DNA from: Paraburkholderia aspalathi
Lineage (GTDB): Bacteria > Pseudomonadota > Gammaproteobacteria > Burkholderiales > Burkholderiaceae
Assembly: GCF_900116445.1 (NCBI RefSeq)
Contig: NZ_FPBH01000020.1
Span: 124,001 to 188,000, forward strand
Direction of reading: 5' to 3'
DNA length: 64,000 nt
The notes under the pieces were generated by a model. That model did not search any database. It was not told the origin of the DNA and saw only the letters and a program-made list of their open reading frames with translations. Numbering within the stretch: the stretch's first letter is position 1; every line of letters starts with the position of its first letter. The translations under genes were made by a program, and so were the position numbers. Below are positions 52,977 through 61,900 of the stretch, in pieces.

Positions 52977-53067
52977 GGGTGTTGCAGCGGGACTGACTGA
53001 GGGTCTGCGGTTCGCTTCGCGCATTTGCCATTCGTCTTTCGCCGCTACTCATCGTGCACGCATAAAA

Positions 53068-53100
53068 AAACGCCACGCAATTGCTTGCGTGGCGTTTCTG
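53068..53100. terminator. Bidirectional intrinsic terminator between folA and pmbA
   Basis: AAACGCCACGCAA, loop TTGC, TTGCGTGGCGTTT between convergent genes; A tract upstream and T residues downstream. Confidence 0.88.
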
Positions 53101-53144
53101 TTTGCAGCGCCGTTGTGCAGCCGGCCAGCGCTTGATCGACCCGC

Positions 53145-54515
53145 TTACTGCCCGGCGATCGTCATCCGTTCGATCAGCACCGAGCCCGTTTCCTTGGTGC
53201 CGCGCGTGATCGTATCCGCGCCGATCGCGACGATATGGCGGAACATCTCCTGCAAGGTGCTCGCCACCGTGATTTCCTCGACCGGATACTGGATCTTGCC
53301 GTTCTCGACCCAGAAGCCCGACGCGCCGCGCGAATAGTCGCCCGTCACGTAGTTCACGCCCTGCCCCATCAGTTCGGTCAGCAACAGGCCCGTGCCGAGC
53401 TTCTTCAGCATTTCTTCGAAGTCGTCTCCCGGGCGCGTCTTCGAGCTGCGCAGCGACAGATTGTGCGAGCCGCCGGCGTTACCGGTTGTCTGCATGCCGA
53501 GCTTGCGCGCCGAGTAAGTGGACAGGAAATAGCCTTCCACTACACCGTCCTTCACCACCGAACGTTGTTTCGTGCGAACCCCTTCTTCGTCGAACGGCGC
53601 GCTACCCATTGCACGCGCGACGTGCGGATCTTCGACCACCTGGACGTGCGGCGCGAACACCGGCTTGCCGAGGCTATCGACGAGGAACGAGGTCTTGCGG
53701 TACAGCGCGCCGCCGCTGGTGGCCTGGACGAACGCGCCGAGAATGCCGGCGGCGAGCGGCGCTTCGAACAGCACCGGCACCTTGCGGGTGTCGAGCCCGC
53801 GCGCGCCGATGCGCGACAGCGCCCGTTGCGCGGCGTAGCGGCCCACCGCTTCCGGATCGGCGAGGTCGGCCGCGCTGCGGGTCGACGTGTACCAGTCGTC
53901 GCGCTGCATGTTGCGCGCGCTGCCGGCGATCGGAGCGCAAGCGATGTAGTGGCGCGAGTACGGATAGCCGGCAAGGAAGCCGCGCGACGTAGCCAGCACG
54001 AATTGCGAGTGCTGCGCCGAGACGCTCGCGCCTTCCGAGTTCTTGATCTGCGGATCGGTGGCGAACGCGGCGTCTTCCGAGCGGCGGGCGATTTCCACCG
54101 CTTCGTCGGCCGTCAGATTCCACGGGTGATACAGATCGAGATCGCGCGGCGCGGTTTCGAGCAGGTCTGCCTCGGCGAGACCCGCGCAGTCGTCTTCCGC
54201 GGTGAAGCGGGCGATGTTGTACGCCGCCGCGACCGTGTCCTTCAAGGCTTGCGACGAAAAATCCGAGGTGCTCGCGTTGCCGCGCTTGTTGCCGATGAAC
54301 ACCGTCACGCCGACCATCTTGTCGCGGTTGTGTTCGATCGTCTCGACTTCGCCGCGCCGCACGGAGACGGACAGGCCGTCGCCTTCGGAGATCTCGGTCG
54401 CCGCGTCGGTGCCGCCGAGCGACTTCGCGTGACGAAGGATGTCCGAGGCGATTTCCTTCAGTTCATCCTGGGTATGCGGAAAAAAGCGCTGCTTGACGTC
54501 CATGTCTGCTGCCAT
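53145..54515 (-). CDS. pmbA: Metalloprotease subunit PmbA/TldE
   Basis: A 456-residue TldD/PmbA-family protein. In E. coli TldD-TldE matures microcin B17 and degrades CcdA. Landmarks: the N-terminal T-D-A-A-T-E-I-S-E-G-D-G-L-S-V-S-V-R, and near the C-terminus VTGDYSRGASGFWVENGK, the PmbA signature. TldE has no zinc site of its own; tldD is not in this window. The ATG at 54515 was chosen; 54503 is also possible. Divergent from darP. Confidence 0.92.
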   Translation of the reverse strand: MAADMDVKQRFFPHTQDELKEIASDILRHAKSLGGTDAATEISEGDGLSVSVRRGEVETIEHNRDKMVGVTVFIGNKRGNASTSDFSSQALKDTVAAAYNIARFTAEDDCAGLAEADLLETAPRDLDLYHPWNLTADEAVEIARRSEDAAFATDPQIKNSEGASVSAQHSQFVLATSRGFLAGYPYSRHYIACAPIAGSARNMQRDDWYTSTRSAADLADPEAVGRYAAQRALSRIGARGLDTRKVPVLFEAPLAAGILGAFVQATSGGALYRKTSFLVDSLGKPVFAPHVQVVEDPHVARAMGSAPFDEEGVRTKQRSVVKDGVVEGYFLSTYSARKLGMQTTGNAGGSHNLSLRSSKTRPGDDFEEMLKKLGTGLLLTELMGQGVNYVTGDYSRGASGFWVENGKIQYPVEEITVASTLQEMFRHIVAIGADTITRGTKETGSVLIERMTIAGQ

Positions 54516-54574
54516 TGTCGTTGCCGTCCTGTTCGGGGCCGAGCGGCCCTGTGTGTTCGCCCATGCCACGCACC

Positions 54575-54610
54575 TGCGTGCGCATTTGCTGGTGCATTTG
54601 CGTGCGCGTT
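54575..54610. repeat. 12-bp degenerate tandem repeat in the pmbA/darP intergenic region
   Basis: Three copies: TGCGTGCGCATT, TGCTGGTGCATT and TGCGTGCGCGTT. They lie 60 bases upstream of pmbA. Confidence 0.75.
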
Positions 54611-54749
54611 TGCGTAGTCACGCATCCCGCGATCATAGCAAGGGTTGCGAAGCCGTACCTGGCATTCGCCGCGTCCGCCGGAGCCGGCGAGCGCACTTGT
54701 GCGCAGCAGCACGGCGGGTCCGGCGTGCGCGGCACGCTACAATATCGGT

Positions 54750-55361
54750 ATGACACGCAAAACCCGCATTCAACCCATCGAATCCGCCGAGCCGGAAGTC
54801 GACGAGAACGGCTACGACCGCCCCAGCAAGTCCCAGCTCAAGCGCGAAATGCACGAGCTGCAGGAACTGGGCGCGGCGCTGATCGCCCTGCCGAAAGATG
54901 CGCTCAAACGCATGCCGATGCCCGAAAAGCTCGACGACGCCGTGCGCGAAGCGCGCCGCATCACCGATCACGAAGGCAAGCGCCGCCAGGTGCAGTACGT
55001 CGGGCGCGTGATGCGCTCGCTGCTGGACGAGGAAACCGCCGCCCTGCGCACCGCGCTCGACACCTATAACGGCGTCAACAAGGCGGAAACGGCCAAGCTG
55101 CACTGGATCGAGCGCACCCGCGAAAAGCTGCTCGCCGACGACGCCGCGCTGACCGAATTCATCCGCCAGCACCCGAACGCCGATCCGCAGCAAGGCCGCA
55201 CGCTGATCCGCAACGCCCGCAAGGAAGCGCAGCAAAGCAAGCCGCCGCGCTATTTCCGCGAGCTGTTCCAGTGGATCAAGAACGCCGACGGCCCGTCTGC
55301 CGACACCGATTCCGATGCAGAAGACGCGCTGGAAGACGACGATGACGACCGCGACGAATAA
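54750..55361 (+). CDS. darP: Ribosome-associated protein DarP (YjgA)
   Basis: A 203-residue DUF615 protein that binds late 50S ribosomal assembly particles. It has P-S-K-S-Q-L-K-R-E-M-H-E-L-Q near the start, I-T-D-H-E-G-K-R-R-Q-V-Q-Y-V-G in the middle, and a strongly acidic tail. A TACAAT -10-like element at 54738-54743 ends seven bases before the ATG, so the transcript may be leaderless. It overlaps mog by 20 bases. Confidence 0.9.
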   Translation: MTRKTRIQPIESAEPEVDENGYDRPSKSQLKREMHELQELGAALIALPKDALKRMPMPEKLDDAVREARRITDHEGKRRQVQYVGRVMRSLLDEETAALRTALDTYNGVNKAETAKLHWIERTREKLLADDAALTEFIRQHPNADPQQGRTLIRNARKEAQQSKPPRYFRELFQWIKNADGPSADTDSDAEDALEDDDDDRDE

Positions 55362-55998
55362 GGCAACGCGTAAGCTGGTGCGTGAGCATCCGGACGAAAT
55401 CGTGATCGGCCTCGTGTCGATCAGCGATCGTGCGTCGACGGGCGTCTACGAGGACAAAGGCATTCCGGCGCTGCAGGAATGGCTCGGCGCCGCCCTGACC
55501 TCGCCGTTCCAGGTGGTCACGCGCCTGATTCAGGACGATGCGCCCACCATTTCCACCACGCTGATCGAACTGGTCGATGAAGTGGGTTGCGATCTGGTGC
55601 TGACCACCGGCGGCACCGGCCCGTCGCGCCGCGACGTGACGCCAGAAGCGACTTTGGCGGTGGCGACCAAGGAAATGCCTGGTTTCGGCGAGCAGATGCG
55701 GCAAATCAGCCTGAATTTCGTGCCGACCGCGATTCTGTCGCGCCAGGTGGCGGTGATCCGCGAAACCGCGGATCACGCGGCGCTGATCGTCAACCTGCCG
55801 GGGCAGCCGAAGTCGATCAAGGAAACGCTGGAAGGTTTACGTGACGCAGACGCGGGGGGCGCCGTGAAGGTGCCGGGGATTTTCGCCGCGGTGCCTTACT
55901 GCATCGACCTGATCGGCGGCCCGTATGTGGAAACGAACGCCGACGTCGTGAAGGCGTTCCGGCCGAAGAACGCGGTGCGCGCCCCCCGGCAGGGTTGA
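55342..55998 (+). CDS. mog: Molybdopterin adenylyltransferase (MogA type)
   Basis: A 218-residue MoaB/Mog-domain protein that adenylates molybdopterin, preparing it for MoeA. Landmarks are I-G-L-V-S-I-S-D-R-A near the start and LTTGGTGPSRRDVTPEA in the active site. The ATG at 55342 lies inside the end of darP. This completes, with moaA, mobA and moeA, a substantial part of cofactor synthesis in the window. Confidence 0.92.
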   Translation: MTTATNKATRKLVREHPDEIVIGLVSISDRASTGVYEDKGIPALQEWLGAALTSPFQVVTRLIQDDAPTISTTLIELVDEVGCDLVLTTGGTGPSRRDVTPEATLAVATKEMPGFGEQMRQISLNFVPTAILSRQVAVIRETADHAALIVNLPGQPKSIKETLEGLRDADAGGAVKVPGIFAAVPYCIDLIGGPYVETNADVVKAFRPKNAVRAPRQG

Positions 55999-56060
55999 GT
56001 TCAAAGCCGCGGCGATGTTACTCCACTAACAGCGCAACCGCCGCCGCAGCCACAGCTGCG

Positions 56061-56669
56061 TTACTCCGCCGCCGGCGCTTCCGGCGCCGTCGGAATCAGG
56101 AAGTGCTCGCGGTAGTACTTCAGCTCGTCGATCGATTCATGGATGTCGGCCAGCGCCGTGTGCATGGCGCGTTTCTGGAAACCCTTGTAGATCGCCGGCT
56201 GCCAGCGGCGGCACAATTCCTTCAGCGTGCTGACGTCGAGATTGCGGTAATGGAAGAAGCGTTCCAGATCCGGCATCCAGCGCGCCATGAAGCGGCGGTC
56301 CTGGCAGATCGAGTTGCCGCACATCGGCGATTTGCCCGGCGGAACATAAGCGCTAAGAAATTCGCGAATCTGTTCGGTCGCGTCGGCTTCGCTCACCGTC
56401 GACGCCTTCACGCGGTCGATCAGCCCCGAGCGGCCATGCGTGTTCTGGTTCCACTGATCCATTTTGGCGAGCGTTTCGTCGCTCTGATGAATCGCCAGCA
56501 CCGGCCCTTCGATCAGGCGGTCGAGCGTCGAATTCGTCACGACCACCGCGATTTCGATGATGCGGTCGGTGTCCGGCTCGAGGCCGGTCATTTCCATGTC
56601 CAGCCAGACGAGATTCATGTCGCTGCGCACGAGCGGCGGCTGTTCGGTGGAGGCGAGGATGTCAGTCAT
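56061..56669 (-). CDS. orn: Oligoribonuclease
   Basis: A 202-residue DEDDh 3'-5' exonuclease that degrades RNA dinucleotides, including pGpG from cyclic-di-GMP turnover. Acidic motif I is WLDMEMTGLEPD; later CGNSICQDRRF and A-L-A-D-I-H-E-S-I-D complete the DEDDh set. The ATG at 56669 was chosen; the frame extends upstream into the neighbouring gene. Divergent from the M48 protease. Confidence 0.94.
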   Translation of the reverse strand: MTDILASTEQPPLVRSDMNLVWLDMEMTGLEPDTDRIIEIAVVVTNSTLDRLIEGPVLAIHQSDETLAKMDQWNQNTHGRSGLIDRVKASTVSEADATEQIREFLSAYVPPGKSPMCGNSICQDRRFMARWMPDLERFFHYRNLDVSTLKELCRRWQPAIYKGFQKRAMHTALADIHESIDELKYYREHFLIPTAPEAPAAE

Positions 56670-56794
56670 GAAGGCAGCCCTGATGGCCGCGCAGACGGCT
56701 TCTCCGGAAGCGCGCTTGCCGCGGCGAATGTTCGTATGAGATTGGTTAAAGCCGGGTTTGATCTTATCCCCCCGCCGCCAGGCGGGAAGAAACA

Positions 56795-56800
56795 TATAAT
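56795..56800 (+). promoter_or_regulatory. -10 element for the M48 protease gene
   Basis: Perfect TATAAT, 28 bases before the ATG. No good -35 box at the usual spacing. Confidence 0.45.
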
Positions 56801-56828
56801 TCTCGCATAGATACCACGGAATCCCCGG

Positions 56829-58088
56829 ATGCCTACCCTGTACTTCACTGTTCTGTTCGTCGTCGCCGTCGTGGCGATGGTCGGCACCAAGCTGTGGCTC
56901 GCGTCGCGGCAGATCCGCTTCGTCGCCGGCCATCGCGAGCAGGTGCCCAGCCAGTTTGCCGGCACCATCGCGCTCACCGCGCACCAGCGCGCCGCCGACT
57001 ACACCGTCGAACGCACACGCCTCACCATGATTGAGATCGTCGTCGGCGCGGCAGTGCTGATTGGGCTCACGCTGCTGGGCGGCGTGCAGGCGCTCGATCT
57101 GGCGATCTCCGACTGGCTGGGCCGCGGCTACGCCGGTCAGATCGCGCTGGTCGCGGCGGTGATCGCGATCACCAGCGTGATCGATCTGCCGTTCGAGTAC
57201 TACCGGCAATTCGTGGTCGAGCAACGCTTCGGCTTCAACCGCATGAGCAAGGGTATTTTCTTCCTCGACCGTCTCAAGGGCGTCCTGCTCGGCGCCGCGT
57301 TTGGCCTGCCGCTGCTGTTCGTCGTGCTATGGCTGATGAACCAGGCGGGCAGCCTGTGGTGGCTGTGGACGTGGATCGTCTGGGTCGCGTTCCAGTTGCT
57401 CGTGCTGGTGCTGTATCCGTCGTTTATCGCGCCGCTCTTCAACAAGTTCGAGCCGCTCAAGGACGAGGCGCTGAAAAGCCGCATCGAAGCACTGATGAAG
57501 CGCTGCGGGTTCGCCGCCAAGGGCCTGTTCGTGATGGACGGCAGCCGTCGTTCGGCGCACGGCAATGCGTATTTCACGGGCTTCGGCGCGGCCAAGCGGA
57601 TCGTGTTCTTCGACACGCTGCTCGCGCGCCTGTCGGGCAACGAGATCGAAGCGGTGCTCGCGCACGAACTCGGCCACTTCAAGCGCCGTCACGTGATCAA
57701 GCGGATGGTCGTCATGTTCGCGCTCAGCCTCGTGATGCTCGCCCTGCTCGGCTGGCTGACGCAATGCGTCTGGTTCTATGAAGGACTGGGCGTGCGGCCG
57801 TCGCTGATCGGCGGCAATAGCGGCCTCGCGCTGGTGCTGTTCTTCCTCGCGCTGCCGGTGTTCCTGTTCTTCGTCACGCCGCTCGGCAGCCTCAGCTCGC
57901 GCAAGCACGAGTTCGAGGCCGATGCCTTCGCCGCGACGCAAACCGATGCGCAAGACCTCGTCAACGCGCTCGTCAAGCTGTACGAGGACAACGCGTCGAC
58001 CCTGACGCCCGATCCGCTCTACACCGCGTTCTATTACTCGCATCCGCCGGCGTCGCAGCGGATCGACCGCCTGTTGCGGCACGCATGA
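56829..58088 (+). CDS. M48-family metalloprotease (Ste24/CAAX-protease-like)
   Basis: A 419-residue integral membrane zinc protease. The metal site is HELGHFKRRH (HExxH), with the distal Glu in E-F-E-A-D-A-F-A. Several transmembrane helices and F-E-Y-Y-R-Q-F-V-V-E-Q-R-F-G-F-N-R are typical of Ste24. Bacteria lack CAAX prenylation, so it is probably an envelope quality-control protease. The stop overlaps rsgA by four bases. Confidence 0.9.
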   Translation: MPTLYFTVLFVVAVVAMVGTKLWLASRQIRFVAGHREQVPSQFAGTIALTAHQRAADYTVERTRLTMIEIVVGAAVLIGLTLLGGVQALDLAISDWLGRGYAGQIALVAAVIAITSVIDLPFEYYRQFVVEQRFGFNRMSKGIFFLDRLKGVLLGAAFGLPLLFVVLWLMNQAGSLWWLWTWIVWVAFQLLVLVLYPSFIAPLFNKFEPLKDEALKSRIEALMKRCGFAAKGLFVMDGSRRSAHGNAYFTGFGAAKRIVFFDTLLARLSGNEIEAVLAHELGHFKRRHVIKRMVVMFALSLVMLALLGWLTQCVWFYEGLGVRPSLIGGNSGLALVLFFLALPVFLFFVTPLGSLSSRKHEFEADAFAATQTDAQDLVNALVKLYEDNASTLTPDPLYTAFYYSHPPASQRIDRLLRHA

Positions 58089-59026
58089 GCGGCCGCTCCC
58101 CGAAAGCGCCGCGCGCGCCGTCCAGCACGCGCGTAGGCGGCCTGGTGATTGCCGCTCACGGGCGACACTACCTGGTCGCGCCGGAAGACGGCAGTCCGAT
58201 GCTTCAATGCTTCCCGCGCGGCAAGCGCAGCGAAGTGGCGGTTGGCGACCGCGTGATTTACGAACCGACTTCGGCGGATCAGGGTGTGATCGTCGAAATC
58301 GGCGAGCGGCGCAATCTGCTGTATCGCTCCGATCAGTACAAGTCGAAACTGTTTGCCGCGAATCTCGACCAGTTGCTGATCGTGCTCGCAACCGAGCCGC
58401 ATTTCAGCGAAGACCTGCTCGGCCGCGCGCTGGTCGCCGCAGAGGCAAACGAGTTGAAGCCGTTGATCGTGCTGAACAAAATCGACGTGACCGGCGCGCT
58501 GGAGGGTGCGCGTAAGCGGCTCGAGCCGTACCGCGCGCTCGGCTACACCGTTGTCGAAGTGTCGATCAAGACGCAGCCTGAGGCCGCGCGCCCCGCTTTG
58601 CTCGAGCATCTGCAAGGTCACTCGACGCTGCTGCTCGGCCAGTCCGGCATGGGCAAATCGACGTTAGTGAATCTGCTGATTCCGGATGCCGAAGTCGCGA
58701 CGCGCGAGATCTCGACCGCGTTGAACAGCGGCCGGCACACCACCACGTTCACGCGGCTCTACCCTTTGCCTAGCGCCGACGGCGGTGCGTTGATCGATTC
58801 GCCGGGCTTCCAGGAATTCGGCCTGCACCATCTGACCGAAGGCCGGCTCGAACGCGCGTTTCCCGAGTTCCGGCCGTTGCTGCCGAACTGCCGCTTCTAC
58901 AACTGCCATCACTTGCAGGAGCCGGGCTGCGCGATTCTCGAAGCGGTCGCCGACGGCAGCATCCGGCGCGAACGGCATGCCCTGTATGCGCAACTGGTAC
59001 ACGAAGCCAGCCAGATCGTGCGCTAA
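58085..59026 (+). CDS. rsgA: Ribosome small-subunit biogenesis GTPase RsgA
   Basis: A 313-residue circularly permuted GTPase of 30S maturation. The OB-fold comes first, then N-K-I-D (G4) before GQSGMGKST (G1/P-loop) and D-S-P-G (G3), the permuted order. The C-terminal zinc finger is C-R-F-Y-N-C-H-H followed by C. Coupled to the M48 protease gene. Confidence 0.93.
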   Translation: MSGRSPKAPRAPSSTRVGGLVIAAHGRHYLVAPEDGSPMLQCFPRGKRSEVAVGDRVIYEPTSADQGVIVEIGERRNLLYRSDQYKSKLFAANLDQLLIVLATEPHFSEDLLGRALVAAEANELKPLIVLNKIDVTGALEGARKRLEPYRALGYTVVEVSIKTQPEAARPALLEHLQGHSTLLLGQSGMGKSTLVNLLIPDAEVATREISTALNSGRHTTTFTRLYPLPSADGGALIDSPGFQEFGLHHLTEGRLERAFPEFRPLLPNCRFYNCHHLQEPGCAILEAVADGSIRRERHALYAQLVHEASQIVR

Positions 59027-59056
59027 CGCGCGCCGCTGTCAAACCATGGATTCACG

Positions 59057-59377
59057 ATGAAATTGATGCGCGCGCCGAATCTGATCATCGGACAGCATTG
59101 GGTCAATGTGCTGGAGACGGCGGGCATCGCTTGCGAGTTGCACAACCGCTATCTGAACGGCGCGCTCGGCGATATTCCGGCGGATCAGTGCGCGCCGGAG
59201 CTGTGGCTTGTGGATGAGCGCGATGAGGTGATGGCACGGCGGTTGATCGATGCGGCTTCGCATGGCCCGGCTGCGGGGTCGCCTTCGTGGCGATGCCGTC
59301 AGTGCGGGGAGACGCTTGAGGCGCAGTTCACGGTGTGTTGGCAGTGTGGGACGGCGCGGGATCCGCTGGATGGGTGA
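59057..59377 (+). CDS. DUF2007 protein with C-terminal zinc ribbon
   Basis: A 106-residue protein. The DUF2007 part (I-I-G-Q-H-W-V-N-V-L-E-T-A-G-I) is followed by a CxxC...CxxC ribbon (CRQCGE, CWQCGT). The family is described as putative signal-transducing; no function is established. It lies 30 bases after rsgA. Confidence 0.85.
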   Translation: MKLMRAPNLIIGQHWVNVLETAGIACELHNRYLNGALGDIPADQCAPELWLVDERDEVMARRLIDAASHGPAAGSPSWRCRQCGETLEAQFTVCWQCGTARDPLDG

Positions 59378-59428
59378 AGGGGTTGAGACTCAGGTGCGGC
59401 GCGGTAAAACCGCCGTGCCGTGGGCAAT

Positions 59429-59461
59429 AAAAAAGCCGGGTTCTCATGACCCGGCTTTTTT
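59429..59461. terminator. Bidirectional terminator between DUF2007 gene and cobD-like gene
   Basis: AAAAAGCCGGGT, loop TCTCATG, ACCCGGCTTTTTT between convergent genes. Confidence 0.9.
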
Positions 59462-59501
59462 CTGCGTTGCGTTATTTGCGCGCTGATTCAAGCGAGCTGC
59501 A

Positions 59502-60440
59502 TCAGGCAAGCCACACCGCGATCGTCAGCATCAACAGCAAAATCATCCATAGCACCACCGCACGCCACACAAGACCCACAGCCGATTGCAGCGTACGCGG
59601 CGTGCAGTCGTCGCCGACTTGCATCGGGCCGCCGTCGCCCGTGGTCAGCGCATCGAGGCTCGAGGGTTCGGCAAGCGGTCCGCTCAATCGCGCGCCCAAC
59701 GCGCCGCTTCCCGCAGCCAGCAACACGCCGTCGTTCGCATCCGGCCACTGACGCGCGTGATTGCGCCATGCATAAATCGCGTCTTCGAAATTGCCGACAA
59801 TCGCAAAGCCCAGCGATGTGAGCCGCGCCGGCACCCAGTCGATCACGAAGAAAGCACGTTGCGCGAAGCTCGAAAACGCCGCGGTGCGATCGTCGACCGG
59901 CCGTGCCCACGTGCGCGCCAGATACTCGGCGATGCGATACAGCACCGCGCCCGCCGGTCCGACCGGAATCAAAAACCAGAAGAACACGCCGAACACATGC
60001 CGATGCGAGGCGACCACCGCGTGAATCAGCGTATGACGCACGATCTCGCTGACGGGCATATCCACGGTATCGAGCCCGGTCCATTCATTCAGGATTTCAC
60101 GCGCGCGCGGGACGTCGTCGTTGTTCAACGCGAGGTGGATATCCGTGAAGTAGTGGCTGAACTGCCGGAAACCGAGCGTGAAGTACAGCACCGCGACGTT
60201 CCACAGGAACGCCAGCGCGAAGTGAATGTGATAAAGCACGTAGTAGATGAGCGCGACGGCCAGCGTCCAGGGCACCACCACCACCAGCCACGCGAGCAAG
60301 CCATGCTTGGGCTTGCCGGCATCGAATCCATGCGCCGCCGACTCCGCATGGTATTGAAGCAATGCCGCCACCGGATTGTTCAGCGACAGCGCGCGGACCT
60401 GTTCAATAATCAGAGCCAGCAATACGGAGAAAAAAGTCAT
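59502..60440 (-). CDS. CobD/CbiB-family membrane protein
   Basis: A 312-residue polytopic protein resembling CobD/CbiB, the cobinamide synthase membrane component, with I-I-E-Q-V-R near the start and R-L-T-S-L-G-F-A-I-V-G-N-F near the middle. No other cobalamin gene is nearby and this lineage often carries such a stand-alone homologue, so a role in cobalamin synthesis is unproven. An AmpE-like role is an alternative. Confidence 0.75.
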   Translation of the reverse strand: MTFFSVLLALIIEQVRALSLNNPVAALLQYHAESAAHGFDAGKPKHGLLAWLVVVVPWTLAVALIYYVLYHIHFALAFLWNVAVLYFTLGFRQFSHYFTDIHLALNNDDVPRAREILNEWTGLDTVDMPVSEIVRHTLIHAVVASHRHVFGVFFWFLIPVGPAGAVLYRIAEYLARTWARPVDDRTAAFSSFAQRAFFVIDWVPARLTSLGFAIVGNFEDAIYAWRNHARQWPDANDGVLLAAGSGALGARLSGPLAEPSSLDALTTGDGGPMQVGDDCTPRTLQSAVGLVWRAVVLWMILLLMLTIAVWLA

Positions 60441-60555
60441 GCGATGCGCCGTGCTTTTCGAGTTTTTACGATTGTTTTATAACGATAGCACAGGGTCGGA
60501 TGCCACTGAGCACGGACGTTGACAAACACCCAACAAGTGCACAACCCGCGGCGAT

Positions 60556-61272
60556 TCAAGCCGCGAGAAAGCGATAGAAGTTGCGCAGCATCGCCGCCGT
60601 CGCCCCCCAGATGAAGTAGTGACCGCCCACCTGCCCCTCGCGTTCTGCAACTTCCTCCGACGCAGGCCGCGGATAAGGCATGGCGAAAAAGCGACGCTGA
60701 CCGCCTTCGTAACGAAACACGCGCTCTTCGTGATGCGCGGGGTCCATCAGGAAAGCGAGCGGTACCTCGAAGACTTCGGCCACCTCGAGCGCATCCGCTT
60801 TCAACGTGAAGGGTGGATGCACCAGACCGATCACGGGCGTCACACGAAAACCGGTGCCCGTCAGATAGTCGGGCAACGCACCGAGAATTTCAACGCGCGA
60901 CGGATCGAGACCGACCTCTTCCTGCGCCTCGCGCAACGCCGTGGCGGTTGCATCCGCGTCGAACGGTTCATGACGGCCGCCGGGAAAACTCACCTGGCCG
61001 GCGTGGTCGTTCAGATGGTCGGCACGTTGAGTCAGGAGGACGGTGAGGCCGTTGTCGCGCACGACCAGCGGCACCAGCACGGCGGCAACGCGCGGATCGA
61101 CGTGCGTATCGCGCCACGGTGCTTCGATAATCGGCTCAGGCGTCCAGCTCAGACGCTGCTCGAAGCGCGCACGCAGACCGTCCGGCGTCAGGCGCCCGGC
61201 AACCACCGGTGGCAGATCGGCACCCGTCGCTTCGACAGGTAGAGTTTCAGGCTCAAAGGCGGGGCGGATCAA
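60556..61272 (-). CDS. Nudix CoA pyrophosphatase
   Basis: A 238-residue Nudix hydrolase. The Nudix box reads G-G-R-H-E-P-F-D-A-D-A-T-A-T-A-L-R-E-A-Q-E-E-V-G, preceded by H-A-G-Q-V-S-F-P as in CoA/acyl-CoA pyrophosphatases (NudL type). It lies downstream of rplS but beyond a terminator. Confidence 0.88.
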   Translation of the reverse strand: MIRPAFEPETLPVEATGADLPPVVAGRLTPDGLRARFEQRLSWTPEPIIEAPWRDTHVDPRVAAVLVPLVVRDNGLTVLLTQRADHLNDHAGQVSFPGGRHEPFDADATATALREAQEEVGLDPSRVEILGALPDYLTGTGFRVTPVIGLVHPPFTLKADALEVAEVFEVPLAFLMDPAHHEERVFRYEGGQRRFFAMPYPRPASEEVAEREGQVGGHYFIWGATAAMLRNFYRFLAA

Positions 61273-61327
61273 CGGGTCTCTCGGAATGAGCGGTTAGGGG
61301 ACATTCCGCTATTTTGACCTGGCAAAC

Positions 61328-61355
61328 AAAAAAGCACCCGCGAGGGGTGCTTTTT
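61328..61355 (-). terminator. Terminator of the rpsP-rimM-trmD-rplS operon
   Basis: On the minus strand AAAAAGCACCCC, loop, GGGTGCTTTTTTG starts 11 bases after rplS. Confidence 0.92.
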
Positions 61356-61365
61356 CTTACAGCTT

Positions 61366-61755
61366 TTACGCTTCCGGAGCAGCGCGGTCTTTCTTGGCGA
61401 CCAGCTTTTCCTTGATCCGAGCCGACTTGCCCGAACGGTCGCGCAGGTAGTACAGCTTCGCACGACGCACATCGCCACGACGCTTCACGACGATGCTTGC
61501 CAGCAGCGGCGAGTACGTCTGGAACGTACGCTCGACGCCTTCGCCCGACGAAATCTTGCGGACGATGAACGACGAATTCAGACCACGGTTACGCTTGGCG
61601 ATCACGACGCCTTCGTAAGCCTGAACACGCTTACGCGTACCTTCAACCACGTTCACGCTGACGATCACCGTATCGCCAGGGGCGAATTCGGGGATGGTCT
61701 TCTCGCCGAGGGCACGGCCGATTTCTTCCTGCTCGAGTATTGCAATCAGATTCAT
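61366..61755 (-). CDS. rplS: 50S ribosomal protein L19
   Basis: A 129-residue ribosomal protein at the 30S-50S interface. Starts M-N-L-I-A-I-L-E-Q-E-E, with V-N-V-V-E-G-T-R-K-R-V-Q-A-Y-E-G-V-V-I and V-R-R-A-K-L-Y-Y-L-R-D. The ATG at 61755 was chosen over a GTG one codon upstream. Last gene of the rpsP operon. Confidence 0.97.
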   Translation of the reverse strand: MNLIAILEQEEIGRALGEKTIPEFAPGDTVIVSVNVVEGTRKRVQAYEGVVIAKRNRGLNSSFIVRKISSGEGVERTFQTYSPLLASIVVKRRGDVRRAKLYYLRDRSGKSARIKEKLVAKKDRAAPEA

Positions 61756-61900
61756 CACTGACTCCTAGGTCCATCTTGTCGGCGTTCGTACCTGCCTCAC
61801 AGAAAACTGCTCGGCTACGGCCCCGATAGAGGATGGGTTCACATCTGGCGCCGTACACGCATGCGCGGCACCGCCTATGTCCGCTCGAAAGCCCAAGGCC

